Source: MED660 sp002691025
GTDB taxonomy: Bacteria; Myxococcota_A; UBA9160; UBA4427
Length of the DNA: 64,000 nucleotides
Assembly (NCBI GenBank): GCA_002170485.2
Contig: NHDZ02000008.1
Coordinates: forward strand, 1-64,000
Reading direction: 5' to 3'
In this document: positions 1-9,242 of the stretch, piece after piece
Layout: each line of letters opens with the position of its first letter
Numbering within the stretch: position 1 is the stretch's first letter
Translations under genes and position numbers: made by a program
Notes under the pieces: generated by a model
Database searches by the model: none
Told to the model about the DNA's origin: nothing
Seen by the model: only the letters and a program-made list of their open reading frames with translations

Positions 1-610
<610 letters not shown>

Positions 611-692
611 GCTCTCTCCTTGCGATGGCTTGAGGACTGCGAAGTCGCAAGTCCATCACGCCTGATTGTCGGGCTCGTCGCCCGTGCGTTCA

Positions 693-1577
693 TTACTCGA
701 GTGCCTGTGCACCCGTGATGATCTCAACCAATTCACTTGTAATCGCCGCTTGCCGTGCCCGGTTGTATTCCAGGGTGAGGCGCTCGATCAATTCTTCCGT
801 GTTCTTGGTTGCATTCTCCATGGCGCTCATCCGAGCCGCATGCTCTCCGGCCTGATTCTCCAGCAGAGCTCGGAAGACCTCGACTTCCACCGCTTTCGGA
901 ACCAGCGACGCCAGAAGGGTCTCGGAGCTCGGCTCGATCTCATACGGGGCCGCATCGAGATCCAATTCGGCTTCGACTTCCGCTTCGACCTTCTCCGATA
1001 CAAAGGGCAGGAGCGGAACGATTTTCGGCGTCTGCGCGATGGCCGAAATGAATTCGTTATGGAGCAGAACGACCTGATCCACCTCTCCATTTTCAAAATC
1101 GGACATCAGGCGTTGGGCGATCTGTTGCGCCTCCAGATAGTTGACTTTGGGCCCCACAGGCCTGTCATCACTGATCTGACTCGGGCGATGCCGGCGGAAA
1201 TACTCTGCCGCCTTCTTTCCCACCACGGTAAAGCGTGTCTCGATACCTGCGGCTTTCCATTCCGCCACGAGACGCTCGGCCTCCTTGACGATCTGGGAGT
1301 TGAACGCGCCCGCGAGACCCCGGTCGGACGAGATCGCCACCAGTTCGACGGTGGACACAGACTCTCGCTCTTCGAAAAGAGGATGACTGCTGCCCGCTTC
1401 CGCAGACCCGACTTCCTGCAAGGTCGCACGCATGCGCGCCGCGTAGGGGCGGGCCGACTCGATGGCGTCCTGGGCGCGGCGAAGTTTCGCCGCAGACACC
1501 ATCTTCATCGCACTGGTGATCTTCTGTGTCGACTGGATACTCGTGATCCGTCGCTTGATGTCACTCAGGGTTGCCAA
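693..1577 (-). CDS. atpG: F1 ATP synthase gamma subunit
   Basis: This 294-residue protein is the central rotor shaft of F1. The N-terminal helix (MATLSDIKRRITSIQSTQKI, then TSAMKMVSAAKLRRAQ) and the C-terminal helix (ENATKNTEELIERLTLEYNRARQ, read across) are the conserved coiled-coil pair. The start used is a TTG three bases after the atpA stop; no better upstream codon exists because the frame begins there, and this TTG gives the canonical N-terminus. Length is normal for the family. It sits between atpA and atpD as expected, with an 82-base gap before atpD. Confidence 0.96.
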   Translation of the reverse strand: MATLSDIKRRITSIQSTQKITSAMKMVSAAKLRRAQDAIESARPYAARMRATLQEVGSAEAGSSHPLFEERESVSTVELVAISSDRGLAGAFNSQIVKEAERLVAEWKAAGIETRFTVVGKKAAEYFRRHRPSQISDDRPVGPKVNYLEAQQIAQRLMSDFENGEVDQVVLLHNEFISAIAQTPKIVPLLPFVSEKVEAEVEAELDLDAAPYEIEPSSETLLASLVPKAVEVEVFRALLENQAGEHAARMSAMENATKNTEELIERLTLEYNRARQAAITSELVEIITGAQALE

Positions 1578-1580
1578 GGA

Positions 1581-3140
1581 TCAAGCCGCCTCTGTGTCGG
1601 ACGACGAAACCGCCGTCGTGGGTTGGAAGACGCCAGCAAATTCGTCCAGCGCCCCTATCAGTTTCTTCTCCGTATCATCCTGGAATTTTCCTGAATCCCG
1701 GATGGACTCGAAGATGCTCCCGTAATTGGCATGCATCCAGTCGAGCATCTCCTGCTCATAACGGCCCACATCCTCCAGACCGTAGGCCCGAATCCAGGAA
1801 TCCCGATCCTTCTGCGGGGTCGCCGAATAGATGGCCACCACCTGATCCTCCATGGCGAGCGGCGAGTACTGAGGCTGCTTGAGCATCTCACTCTGTCGTT
1901 CCCCGTTGGCCAACTGCTCCTGGGTTGCTTTGTCGAGATCACTCCCGAACTGTGCAAAAGCAGCCATTTCCCGATACTGGGCCAGACTGAGTTTGAGTTG
2001 ACCCGCCACCTCCTTGGTGGCCTTGGTCTGCGCGGCACCCCCCACACGGGAAACCGATAGACCCACATCCACCGCAGGCCTCTGACCCGAGTTGAAGAGA
2101 TCCGTCAGCAAGAAGATCTGACCGTCGGTAATCGAAATCACATTGGTGGGCACATACGCGGAGATATCGCCCGCCTGGGTCTCGATGATGGGAAGAGCCG
2201 TGAGACTCCCTCCGCCGTCTTCATCGGACAACTTGCACGCTCTCTCGAGCAACCGCGAATGCAGGTAGAAGACGTCGCCCGGATAGGCCTCGCGTCCCGG
2301 CGGACGACGAAGAAGCAGGGAAAGCTGCCGATAGGCGACGGCCTGCTTGGAGAGATCATCATAAACGATCAGGGCGTGGCGACCGGAGTGCAGGAAGTGC
2401 TCTGCGATCGAGCACCCGGAGTACGGGGCTATGAACTGAAGCGGAGCCGGATCGGAAGCCGTCGCGGCCACCACCACCGTGTATTCCATCGCTCCGTATT
2501 GAGTCAGCTTGTCCACCACCTGAGCCACTGTGGATTGCTTCTGACCAATCGCCACGTAGACGCAGAAGACATCCGTGTTCTTCTGGTTGATGATGGTGTC
2601 CAGCGCGATCGCGGTCTTGCCCGTCTGGCGATCACCAATGATGAGCTCTCGCTGACCCCGCCCGATCGGCACCATCGCGTCAATGGACTTGATGCCCGTA
2701 GCCAGGGATTCGTGAACCGACTTCCGATGCACGATGCCCGGCGCCTTGATCTCAACCAGTCGGGTTTGATCGGTTTCAATGGCACCCTTGCCATCAATGG
2801 GATTGCCCAGTGCATCCACGACGCGACCCAACATCGCATCCCCGACCGGGACCTCGATGATGCGTCCCGTCCGGCGAACCAGACCGCCTTCCTTGATGCC
2901 GTGTGAATCGCCCATCAGCGCCACGCCCACGTTGTCCTCTTCGAGGTTCAGCACCATGCCTTGCAGGCCGCCTTCAAACTCGACGAGTTCTCCAGCCAGG
3001 GCGTTTTCAAGACCATAGACACGGGCGATTCCATCACCGGCATTGAGCACAGTGCCCGTTTCGGCGACGTCGATCTCGCGATCGTAGTCCTTGATCTCGC
3101 TTTTGAGGATGTCGGTGATCTCACCGGGCTTGATTTGCAT
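1581..3140 (-). CDS. atpA: F1 ATP synthase alpha subunit
   Basis: This 519-residue non-catalytic nucleotide-binding subunit forms the alpha3beta3 ring. The family start MQIKPGEITDILKSEI is present, Walker A GDRQTGKT lies at about residues 169-176, and the signature PAVDVGLSVSRVGGAAQ lies near residue 360. The ATG is preceded by a GAAGG Shine-Dalgarno that overlaps the end of atpH, with only two bases between the genes. Length and order are canonical. The last residues (SSSDTEAA) form a short acidic/serine tail. Confidence 0.98.
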   Translation of the reverse strand: MQIKPGEITDILKSEIKDYDREIDVAETGTVLNAGDGIARVYGLENALAGELVEFEGGLQGMVLNLEEDNVGVALMGDSHGIKEGGLVRRTGRIIEVPVGDAMLGRVVDALGNPIDGKGAIETDQTRLVEIKAPGIVHRKSVHESLATGIKSIDAMVPIGRGQRELIIGDRQTGKTAIALDTIINQKNTDVFCVYVAIGQKQSTVAQVVDKLTQYGAMEYTVVVAATASDPAPLQFIAPYSGCSIAEHFLHSGRHALIVYDDLSKQAVAYRQLSLLLRRPPGREAYPGDVFYLHSRLLERACKLSDEDGGGSLTALPIIETQAGDISAYVPTNVISITDGQIFLLTDLFNSGQRPAVDVGLSVSRVGGAAQTKATKEVAGQLKLSLAQYREMAAFAQFGSDLDKATQEQLANGERQSEMLKQPQYSPLAMEDQVVAIYSATPQKDRDSWIRAYGLEDVGRYEQEMLDWMHANYGSIFESIRDSGKFQDDTEKKLIGALDEFAGVFQPTTAVSSSDTEAA

Positions 3141-3142
3141 GT

Positions 3143-3688
3143 TCAGGATCCCTTCATGAGATGGGTGCGCAACGTATCGAGTTGCGTTCGAAGACTTCCA
3201 TCGAAGACCAGGTCGCCCACTTTGGCGACCGCGCCTCCGATCAGAGTCGGGTCAAGTTTGAATTCCAATGTGACGTCGCGACCCGTTCTCTCGGAAAGGG
3301 CACGCTTCAATCGTTCCTGGCCAGCCTCATCGAGGGGACTGGCACTGGTGACAAGGGCAGTCATGCGACCTTCGTCTTCATCGACGAGCTGACCGAATTC
3401 ATCGGCAATTTCGTCCAGCGAAATCAGTCGGCGCTGATCCACGAGATAGAAGATGAAGTTGCGAAGCAGAGGTGAGATCTCGACTCGATCGGCGATCACT
3501 CCCAATGCGGACTTTCGCTCCTTGGCAGGATAGAGCGGAGTCAAGAGAGCCCGATGCAACTCCTGGTTCTCTTGAAAGAGTTGATCCATTTCATGAAGCT
3601 GCGACCGAATGGCCCCCGTGCTTCCTTCCTCTTTCGCAAGAGCAAAGAGAGCCTTGGCATATCGAACCGCTGCTGTGGTTGCTTTCAT
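3143..3688 (-). CDS. atpH: F1 ATP synthase delta subunit (OSCP)
   Basis: This 181-residue peripheral-stalk protein joins F1 to the b/b' dimer. The open frame extends upstream to 3928, but homology begins at MKATTAAVRYAKALFALAKE, so the ATG at 3686-3688 is chosen. The extra 80 codons would overlap atpF out of frame and have no family resemblance. The C-terminal segment (DPTLIGGAVAKVGDLVFDGS) is the conserved OSCP signature. The gene lies seven bases after the atpF stop and two bases before atpA. Confidence 0.95.
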   Translation of the reverse strand: MKATTAAVRYAKALFALAKEEGSTGAIRSQLHEMDQLFQENQELHRALLTPLYPAKERKSALGVIADRVEISPLLRNFIFYLVDQRRLISLDEIADEFGQLVDEDEGRMTALVTSASPLDEAGQERLKRALSERTGRDVTLEFKLDPTLIGGAVAKVGDLVFDGSLRTQLDTLRTHLMKGS

Positions 3689-3695
3689 GACAATC

Positions 3696-4310
3696 TCAGC
3701 CGTTACTACCCGAGGTCGAAGAAGCGTCACCGTCTTCCACCCGGGAAATGAATTCATCGAGCAAACGCGCTCGATCTGCGTCTCCCACCTGTTGTGAGAG
3801 GATGTCCGCCGCCATGTCGACGGCCAGCCCTGCAGCCTCGGCGCGAAGTTCACGTTGCGCACGAAGCAACTCTTGATCGATGGCCGCCGTCGCGTCCGCC
3901 TGGATCCGGCCTGCGCTTCGCTGGGCATCCGCCAGGATCCTCTGGCTTTCCTCCTCCGCTCGAGTCCGGGCCTGGCTTTGGAGTTCCTCCACCTCGCCCT
4001 GTAGCGCGGACAGCTTGCGTTGGATCTCCTCGTTGCGCTCTTCGGCTTCCGTCAACAAGGCCGCTGCGGCTTCAAGGTCGCCCTTGATCTGGGCGCGTCG
4101 ACCCTCGAAATATTCAAGCACCGGCTTGCGGGCAAAATACACAATGGCGCCCACCAAGATGGCCAGATTGAGAAGCTGAAAGAGGAACTCCTCCCAGCCC
4201 GGCGGCTCTTCTCCGCCTGCCGCCCAGGCGCTACCGGCGCCAAAAAACACCGCAGCAAAAATCAGGGTGTGCTTCACGTGGTCGCGAACTCTCTTGAATG
4301 AAATCTCCAT
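3696..4310 (-). CDS. atpF: F0 ATP synthase b subunit
   Basis: This 204-residue stalk subunit has an N-terminal hydrophobic stretch that may be a signal-type segment (HTLIFAAVFFGAGSAWAAGG). A membrane helix follows at about residues 45-62 (FQLLNLAILVGAIVYFARKP), then a long charged coiled coil to about residue 180. The start ATG overlaps the stop of the upstream b' gene by one base (TGATG), so the two are translationally coupled. This is the second of two b-type subunits, implying a b/b' heterodimeric stalk. Confidence 0.92.
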   Translation of the reverse strand: MEISFKRVRDHVKHTLIFAAVFFGAGSAWAAGGEEPPGWEEFLFQLLNLAILVGAIVYFARKPVLEYFEGRRAQIKGDLEAAAALLTEAEERNEEIQRKLSALQGEVEELQSQARTRAEEESQRILADAQRSAGRIQADATAAIDQELLRAQRELRAEAAGLAVDMAADILSQQVGDADRARLLDEFISRVEDGDASSTSGSNG

Positions 4311-4933
4311 CAGAGCGCCCGCCCGAGAATCTTCTGCGCCGCCGAGTCGGCCAGATCACGTACGTGATCCCCCATCTCGGAGCGCGCTTGTTCAAGCGAA
4401 GTGTTCAACTCGGAGCGACCGCGTTCGACTTGCTGCTCCGCCTCCAAACGCGCCGCCGCCGTGACTCGCGCTTGTTCTTCGCGTGCCTTTTCTACCGCCG
4501 CTTTTCGACCCTGTTCCGCAACGGAACGCGCCTCGGCGATTTCACGGCGATAACGGGAAAGGACCTCATCCGCTTCTTGAGAAAGTTCAGCTGCCTTATC
4601 GCGCGCACCGGTGGTTCGCGCATGGCGCTCATCGAGGGTCGCAAAAATCGGTTTATAGATCAGCGCGTTCAAAGGGAACGTGATCACGATGAACAACACG
4701 ATGAGTGCAATCAGGGTTACGGGATCCGGGATCAAGACAAGATCCGCCGCCGCATACACCGGCGCCGCAACCAGGAATGTCAGAAGCACAAGCATCGCGA
4801 CAGCCATACGTCGACGAACCGGAACGCGATTCCTTGCGCTCTCTCGAATCGACACGGGTTCCCCCTGCTGCATATCTTCTCCTGCTTCCATTCCTCGGAC
4901 TCGACTCTCTTTGGATTTCACTCTCTTCACCAC
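4310..4933 (-). CDS. atpF': F0 ATP synthase b' subunit
   Basis: This is a b-like stalk subunit of up to 207 residues. A hydrophobic N-terminal segment (VAMLVLLTFLVAAPVYAAAD) precedes a membrane helix (TLIALIVLFIVITFPLNALI) and the b'-type motif YKPIFATLDERH. A coiled coil rich in Glu, Arg and Ala runs to the C-terminus. The frame start used (4933) may be too early: an internal Met (MQQGEPVSIR) also gives a plausible N-terminus. It heads the ATP synthase run and is coupled to atpF by a TGATG overlap. The symbol is the conventional one for b' and is not unique. Confidence 0.88.
   Translation of the reverse strand: MVKRVKSKESRVRGMEAGEDMQQGEPVSIRESARNRVPVRRRMAVAMLVLLTFLVAAPVYAAADLVLIPDPVTLIALIVLFIVITFPLNALIYKPIFATLDERHARTTGARDKAAELSQEADEVLSRYRREIAEARSVAEQGRKAAVEKAREEQARVTAAARLEAEQQVERGRSELNTSLEQARSEMGDHVRDLADSAAQKILGRAL
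4354..4369. repeat. 16-bp perfect palindrome inside the b' gene
   Basis: GATCACGTACGTGATC reads identically on both strands. It lies near the 3' end of the b' coding sequence, where it encodes Asp-His-Val-Arg-Asp. No function is known, and it may be chance. Confidence 0.5.
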
Positions 4934-5186
4934 CCGTGCGGACTTGCGTGCCGGTCTCGCAAAGGACGGGTCTCGATCCCGTGCTTCCTCAACTCAGAAA
5001 ACCCGCACTCTCTTCATGGCCCATCTTGATTCATCATTCTTCGGAACCGATTCGCTCTTGTCTCAGTTCCTGCAGCAGAGATCGGAGAACATCCGCGTGC
5101 TGGCGCACAAAAACTCGCGCCGAGATGGACCCAGAGGCGGGTCGAGTTTCGCATACGTGGCCACAGGTTCAAGCCGCAGAAGCACT
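4934..5186. other. Gap between bactofilin and ATP synthase genes
   Basis: This 253-base non-coding stretch separates bactofilin from b'. Short frames here (for example 5014-5223 minus) show no family features. It is the natural place for a promoter of the minus-strand atp genes, but no convincing -35/-10 pair was found by eye. Confidence 0.4.
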
Positions 5187-5534
5187 CTACGGCAACTCTG
5201 TGGAAGAAACTCCAATTCGACATGGGCCCTGTATGCGTGCTCCATCGGCCACAAAAACCCTCGGGCTCTTCAGGGTGCCACGAAGCGTTGCACCTGTTTT
5301 GAGCCTCGCCACGCGAAGAGCCACCACATTCCCCTCCAGATTGCCCTCAAGCTCAAGCTCATCCACCGTCACGGGCCCTTTCACCCGGGAATCCGGCCCC
5401 AGCCGGAGACAGCCACCCTCCGCCTGGATCGGACCCTCGATCTCGCCGGCCACGCAGACTTCACCACGAAACACCAGACGCCCCTCAAACCGGGACCCAG
5501 CCGGAACCAGGGTCATGGGGGAGCGAGCCATCAA
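5187..5534 (-). CDS. Bactofilin-like polymer-forming cytoskeletal protein
   Basis: This 115-residue protein consists almost wholly of a bactofilin (DUF583) beta-helix domain. Short repeated strands with Gly turns are visible, such as GSRFEGRLVFRGEVCVAGEIEG (read across), VKGPVTVDELELEGNLEGNV and GATLRGTLKSPRVFVADGA. Bactofilins self-assemble into filaments without nucleotide. The start ATG overlaps the parB stop by four bases, so it is coupled to parAB. In myxobacteria, bactofilins scaffold the ParABS system (established knowledge), and a similar partner role is inferred here. Confidence 0.85.
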   Translation of the reverse strand: MMARSPMTLVPAGSRFEGRLVFRGEVCVAGEIEGPIQAEGGCLRLGPDSRVKGPVTVDELELEGNLEGNVVALRVARLKTGATLRGTLKSPRVFVADGARIQGPCRIGVSSTELP

Positions 5535-6466
5535 ACTTGATCCAACAAGAGGTCGATGACACGAGTCAGGTCACCCTCGTCAAAGTAGTCGATCTCGAGG
5601 TGACCCTTCTGGCCTCCTCCTTTGAGCCGAACCCGGGTCTGGAATCGCTGCTCAAGAATTTCGAGAACTCGCTTCAGATCAGGGGAAAGAGGCTCCGACG
5701 GGGTGGTCCGGCTCGCCTTATCGGCCGAGGACACCTCCCCACCCAGCTCCCGTGCCACCTTTTCCGTCGCCCGAACAGAAAGCCCCTGCCGAATGACGCG
5801 ATCCCTCAGCTTTCGACGCTGGGCAGGCTGATCCACCTGCAAGAGGGCCTTGGCGTGCCCCATGCTGAGTCGACCCTGTTCTATGTCCTCCTGGAAGTCG
5901 GGTGTGAGATCCAGCAGCCGCATGTGATTCGCCACTGAAGAACGATCCAAGGAGACCTTCTGACCGATTTCCTCCTGGGTGGCTCCGGTTTCCGCCAGGG
6001 CCTGGAACGCGTAGGCGAGTTCCACCGGGTTCAGATCGTTGCGCTGAACATTCTCCACAATCGCCACCTCCAGGCGGCTCTGTGGGGTCAGGGACTTGAC
6101 GACCGCCGGAATTTCCTTGAGTCCAGCCGCTCGACATGCGCGCCAACGGCGCTCTCCCACCACAAGTTCATAGCGGTCACCCACAGACTGGACGACGACA
6201 GGCTGCAAGACCCCGTGCTGAAGGATCGAAGCCGCGAGGGTCTCAAGCTTGCTTGGATCAAAGACTCGGCGGGGCTGGCTCGGATTGGGGTCCACCTGGT
6301 CTACAGGGACCCAGGTCACNCCCTCGGGCGCGGGGGCACTCGCATCCGAAGACGGGGACAAAGGCACAGAACCCGCCTCTGGATTATCGCTTCGCCCACT
6401 GTTGCTCCCAGAGTTGGAAATCAGGGCTCCCAGGCCTCGGCCTAGCGCTCGGCGGCGATCGCTCAT
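5531..6466 (-). CDS. parB: Chromosome-partitioning protein ParB
   Basis: This 311-residue centromere-binding CTPase clamp acts in origin segregation. The N-terminal ParA-stimulating peptide (RRRALGRGLGALI) is present. The ParB/sulfiredoxin domain contains NPSQPRR and the CTP-binding box GERRWRA near residue 105. A helix-turn-helix follows (TQEEIGQKVSLDRSSVANHM), then a C-terminal dimerisation segment ending near LEIDYFDEGDLTRVIDLLL. One ambiguous base (6320) falls at a third codon position (GGN, Gly). Its likely binding sites are the parS elements at 8121-8202. Confidence 0.97.
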   Translation of the reverse strand: MSDRRRALGRGLGALISNSGSNSGRSDNPEAGSVPLSPSSDASAPAPEXVTWVPVDQVDPNPSQPRRVFDPSKLETLAASILQHGVLQPVVVQSVGDRYELVVGERRWRACRAAGLKEIPAVVKSLTPQSRLEVAIVENVQRNDLNPVELAYAFQALAETGATQEEIGQKVSLDRSSVANHMRLLDLTPDFQEDIEQGRLSMGHAKALLQVDQPAQRRKLRDRVIRQGLSVRATEKVARELGGEVSSADKASRTTPSEPLSPDLKRVLEILEQRFQTRVRLKGGGQKGHLEIDYFDEGDLTRVIDLLLDQV

Positions 6467-6500
6467 GATGGTTCCCTTTCTTGTTCTCTCTTCTCTCTAT

Positions 6501-7322
6501 CTAAAGAGCCTGGTTTTCTTTGGAGCGTTCACCCTCATGGGAATCCGGTTCAGCCGGTTCCTGATAATGAGTGAGGATCTCTTCAGTCAATTTGAGATAC
6601 GCCACGGCTCCCCGAGAGTGAATGTCGTAGAGCAAGATGGGCTGTCCGTGACTCGGCGCTTCACTAAGACGGATATTGCGCGGAATGCGGGTCCGGTAGA
6701 CCTTTTCTCCGAAGTGGCTGCGCACTTCGGTTTCCACCTGGCGACTGAGGTTGTTTCGTGGATCCACCATTGTGAGGAGGATGCCCTCAAGTTCGAGGGC
6801 GGGGTTCAGTTCCGCNCGAACCAGATCCGTGGTTTCAAGCAGGCGAGCCAGACCCTCAAGCGCGTAATACTCGCACTGCATGGGGATCAAAACCGAGTCG
6901 GCCGCCGTGAGGGCATTCAACGTGAGCAAACTCAAAGAGGGCGGACAGTCGATCAAGATGAATTCATATTGATCCCGAATCGGAGCGATGGCTTCCCGAA
7001 GTCGACTCTCGCGGGCCTCGCGAGACACCAACTCCACCTCGGCCCCCACCAGGTCTGTCCCCGCGGGGACTACACCCAGGTATTCGATCTCGGTTCTCGA
7101 AACCAAAGAATCCAGAGCCACCTCCGACACCAGCGCGTCATAGATCTGGCGAGGTGCGTCTACGATTCCGACGCCGCTACTCGCATTGCCTTGAGGGTCG
7201 AGGTCGATCAGGAGCGTCTTCTTCTCTGCAACGCCCAGGCAAGCCGCAATACTGACGGCGGAGGTCGTTTTTCCGACCCCACCCTTCTGGTTGACTATTG
7301 CGATAACTCTTGCAGCCGGCAT
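6501..7322 (-). CDS. parA: Chromosome-partitioning ATPase ParA
   Basis: This 273-residue Walker-type ATPase works with ParB to move newly replicated origins. The deviant Walker A motif KGGVGKTT lies at about residues 13-20, LIDLDPQGNASSG (Walker A') follows, and FILIDCPPSLSLLTLNAL is the Walker B region. It starts at an ATG whose product begins MPAARVIAIVNQ. The 34-base gap to parB suggests one transcript. The ambiguous base at 6816 is a third codon position (CGN, Arg). Confidence 0.97.
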   Translation of the reverse strand: MPAARVIAIVNQKGGVGKTTSAVSIAACLGVAEKKTLLIDLDPQGNASSGVGIVDAPRQIYDALVSEVALDSLVSRTEIEYLGVVPAGTDLVGAEVELVSREARESRLREAIAPIRDQYEFILIDCPPSLSLLTLNALTAADSVLIPMQCEYYALEGLARLLETTDLVXAELNPALELEGILLTMVDPRNNLSRQVETEVRSHFGEKVYRTRIPRNIRLSEAPSHGQPILLYDIHSRGAVAYLKLTEEILTHYQEPAEPDSHEGERSKENQAL

Positions 7323-7442
7323 TTATCGTTTCCTGATCGCTGAGGCGCGATGTAGCACAGTCAGGCACCCAGGCGCATCGCTTCAGGCTAAGTTCCGCGA
7401 CAGGAAAGAGCACCACGACGCCCACTGACTCAAAAACGAGGC

Positions 7443-8114
7443 CTAAACCTTTCGACCCCACCAGAGCCAGCGATCTGAGTCTTTGGCGGGGGTCGAATAC
7501 CGGATCGACCCCCACTCACCCAGTTCGCCATGGGGCCCAACCCCGGGATCAGGTCGATTGGCCGGGATCAGCACCACACCGCCTTTTCGGGCCCAGGGAA
7601 GGCCCAGCTCAAGAGCATCCTCGGGCTGAGCGACCGCTTGTGCGATCACCACATCTGATTGGATCGCGTCCAGGTCTTCGATACGGCCAAGCCGAGCGCT
7701 TACGTTGTCCAAGTGGAGCTGGCGTCGCACCGCACGCTGAAAATGGTGCCTCCGCTCTCGGCTCTCGACGAGAGTCACGGAAACCTTGGACTTGAGGAGG
7801 GCCAGGGGTAGACCCGGAAAACCGGCCCCGGACCCCAGGTCCACGACCTGCATTCCAATCTCCACTTCGGCGTGATCTTCCACCGCGAACCAAAGCGCCA
7901 AGCCGTCGCACACCAGACCCCGCATAACCGATTCCGCATCGCGATACCCGCTGAGATTCATGCGAGCGCCCCACTGGGCGACCAGAACCGCAAGCTCCAA
8001 CAGCTGAGCTTCTACGGTCTCGTCCAGTCGCCTGCCCGCAGACTCGAGGAAGGCTTCCAGAGCCTCTCGACATCTCGCCGAAGGCCCGGTCTCGTCACTT
8101 TTGGCGGCTGCCAT
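7443..8114 (-). CDS. rsmG: 16S rRNA (guanine527-N7)-methyltransferase RsmG
   Basis: This protein of about 223 residues methylates N7 of G527 in 16S rRNA using SAM. The open frame extends to 8405, but the upstream part crosses both parS sites and lacks homology, so the ATG at 8112-8114 (MAAAKSDETGPS) is used. The SAM-binding motif VVDLGSGAGFPGLPLALL and the GidB-type QWGARMNLSGYRD segment are clear. rsmG next to parAB is canonical, but mnmG and mnmE, which usually precede it, are absent here. Confidence 0.93.
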   Translation of the reverse strand: MAAAKSDETGPSARCREALEAFLESAGRRLDETVEAQLLELAVLVAQWGARMNLSGYRDAESVMRGLVCDGLALWFAVEDHAEVEIGMQVVDLGSGAGFPGLPLALLKSKVSVTLVESRERRHHFQRAVRRQLHLDNVSARLGRIEDLDAIQSDVVIAQAVAQPEDALELGLPWARKGGVVLIPANRPDPGVGPHGELGEWGSIRYSTPAKDSDRWLWWGRKV

Positions 8115-8120
8115 CGGGTA

Positions 8121-8136
8121 CGTTCCCCGTGGAACA
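8121..8136. promoter_or_regulatory. parS: parS-like site (14/16)
   Basis: CGTTCCCCGTGGAACA matches TGTTCCACGTGGAACA at 14 of 16 positions. It lies seven bases upstream of the rsmG start and 50 bases from a perfect copy, so it is a likely lower-affinity ParB site. Confidence 0.65.
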
Positions 8137-8186
8137 TAAAGGGTGGGCGTCAGGAAAAGGGGGCCAAGTAAGAACAAAGGCCTTGG

Positions 8187-8202
8187 TGTTCCACGTGGAA
8201 CA
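8187..8202. promoter_or_regulatory. parS: parS centromere site (perfect 16-bp palindrome)
   Basis: TGTTCCACGTGGAACA is a perfect palindrome and a standard variant of the bacterial parS consensus. It sits between jag and rsmG, close upstream of parA-parB, as expected for an origin-proximal ParB-nucleating site. Confidence 0.93.
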
Positions 8203-8343
8203 CCCCCTCCGGCAGAACCATACCGCGGATTCAGTGTACTGACGTCCGAGGTCGGAGCCTTTTGGGGCTCCTGGCGGCGGCTGCCGAGAATAAACGCCTG
8301 ATTGGAGGGCCCGAGATGGACCCCACTTCTCGGTGGGTCTTGC

Positions 8344-9207
8344 CTAGCTGCTCGACTGCGATGAAGCGACGGCTTCGTCGTATTCGTCGGCGCCTTCAGG
8401 AACAATCAGGACCTGGCGGTACTGCCCTTCCCCGATCCCCATCGTGGCTACACCTTCTCGCTCCTTGAGGGCCAGGTGAACGACTCGGCGGTCCCGGCCA
8501 TTCATGGCGTCGAGAGCGAGCGCGCGTCCTGACTCCACGGCGCGGTCCGCGGCCCGATCAGCCAACTTCTCAAGGGATTCGGCTCGCACGGCGCTTTTGC
8601 CCTCGACTTCGATGACAACCCGAGAAGAGGTGTCATCCGCAAGACGAAGAACTTGATTGGCCAGGAGCTGAACCGCGTCAGTGGCCCGGCCATCGCCCCC
8701 ACCCAGGCCTTCACAGGCTTCGCCGGAAATCTTGTAGACGAGGAAGTCCGAACCCTCTTCGGATTCCTGTTCAATGTCAAAATTTCCCATCCCCAAGCGC
8801 TCGACTGCACCCAGAATGAATTCGCCCACCGGCTCCAGAGTTCCCTTCGCGTTTCCCTTCGAGGGCTTGGCGGGTTGCTCCTTGGCGACACTCGGGGCTT
8901 CGGCGCGGGGTTCGCTTCGACCCCGTCTGCCAGAATCCCGATCTCGCGAGCGGCCCCGACCACGATCAGACCTGTCCGAGCGGCCCCCTGAGCCACCGCG
9001 ATCGTCGCGCCCGCCGCCACCCGTACTCGGTGTGAATCCAACCGGACCCGCCACGACGACAAAGCGCCCTGCCGCACCCGAGACATCTTCCGGGACGACA
9101 ATCTTCAAATCGGCTTCTTCTACTTCATAAAAGCGAGTCGCCTGGGCGATTGCTTCTTCCTTGCTGTCGCCCACAAATTCATTGGGTTCTGATTTTCGGT
9201 CATACAT
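8344..9207 (-). CDS. jag: Jag/KhpB-like RNA-binding protein (KH and R3H domains)
   Basis: This 287-residue protein has three parts. The Jag N-terminal domain (FVGDSKEEAIAQATRFYEVE) is followed by a low-complexity Gly/Arg/Asp/Ser linker at about residues 65-125. A KH domain comes next (ILGAVERLGMGNFDIEQESE), and then the C-terminal R3H domain with ALDAMNGRDRRVVHLALKE. It is an RNA chaperone-type protein encoded beside YidC in most bacteria. The linker is long and disordered compared with typical Jag proteins. It ends with a serine-rich tail. Confidence 0.9.
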   Translation of the reverse strand: MYDRKSEPNEFVGDSKEEAIAQATRFYEVEEADLKIVVPEDVSGAAGRFVVVAGPVGFTPSTGGGGRDDRGGSGGRSDRSDRGRGRSRDRDSGRRGRSEPRAEAPSVAKEQPAKPSKGNAKGTLEPVGEFILGAVERLGMGNFDIEQESEEGSDFLVYKISGEACEGLGGGDGRATDAVQLLANQVLRLADDTSSRVVIEVEGKSAVRAESLEKLADRAADRAVESGRALALDAMNGRDRRVVHLALKEREGVATMGIGEGQYRQVLIVPEGADEYDEAVASSQSSS

Positions 9208-9242
9208 CGAAATTACCTCCCTGCCTATCGTGGTGTTTTGGA

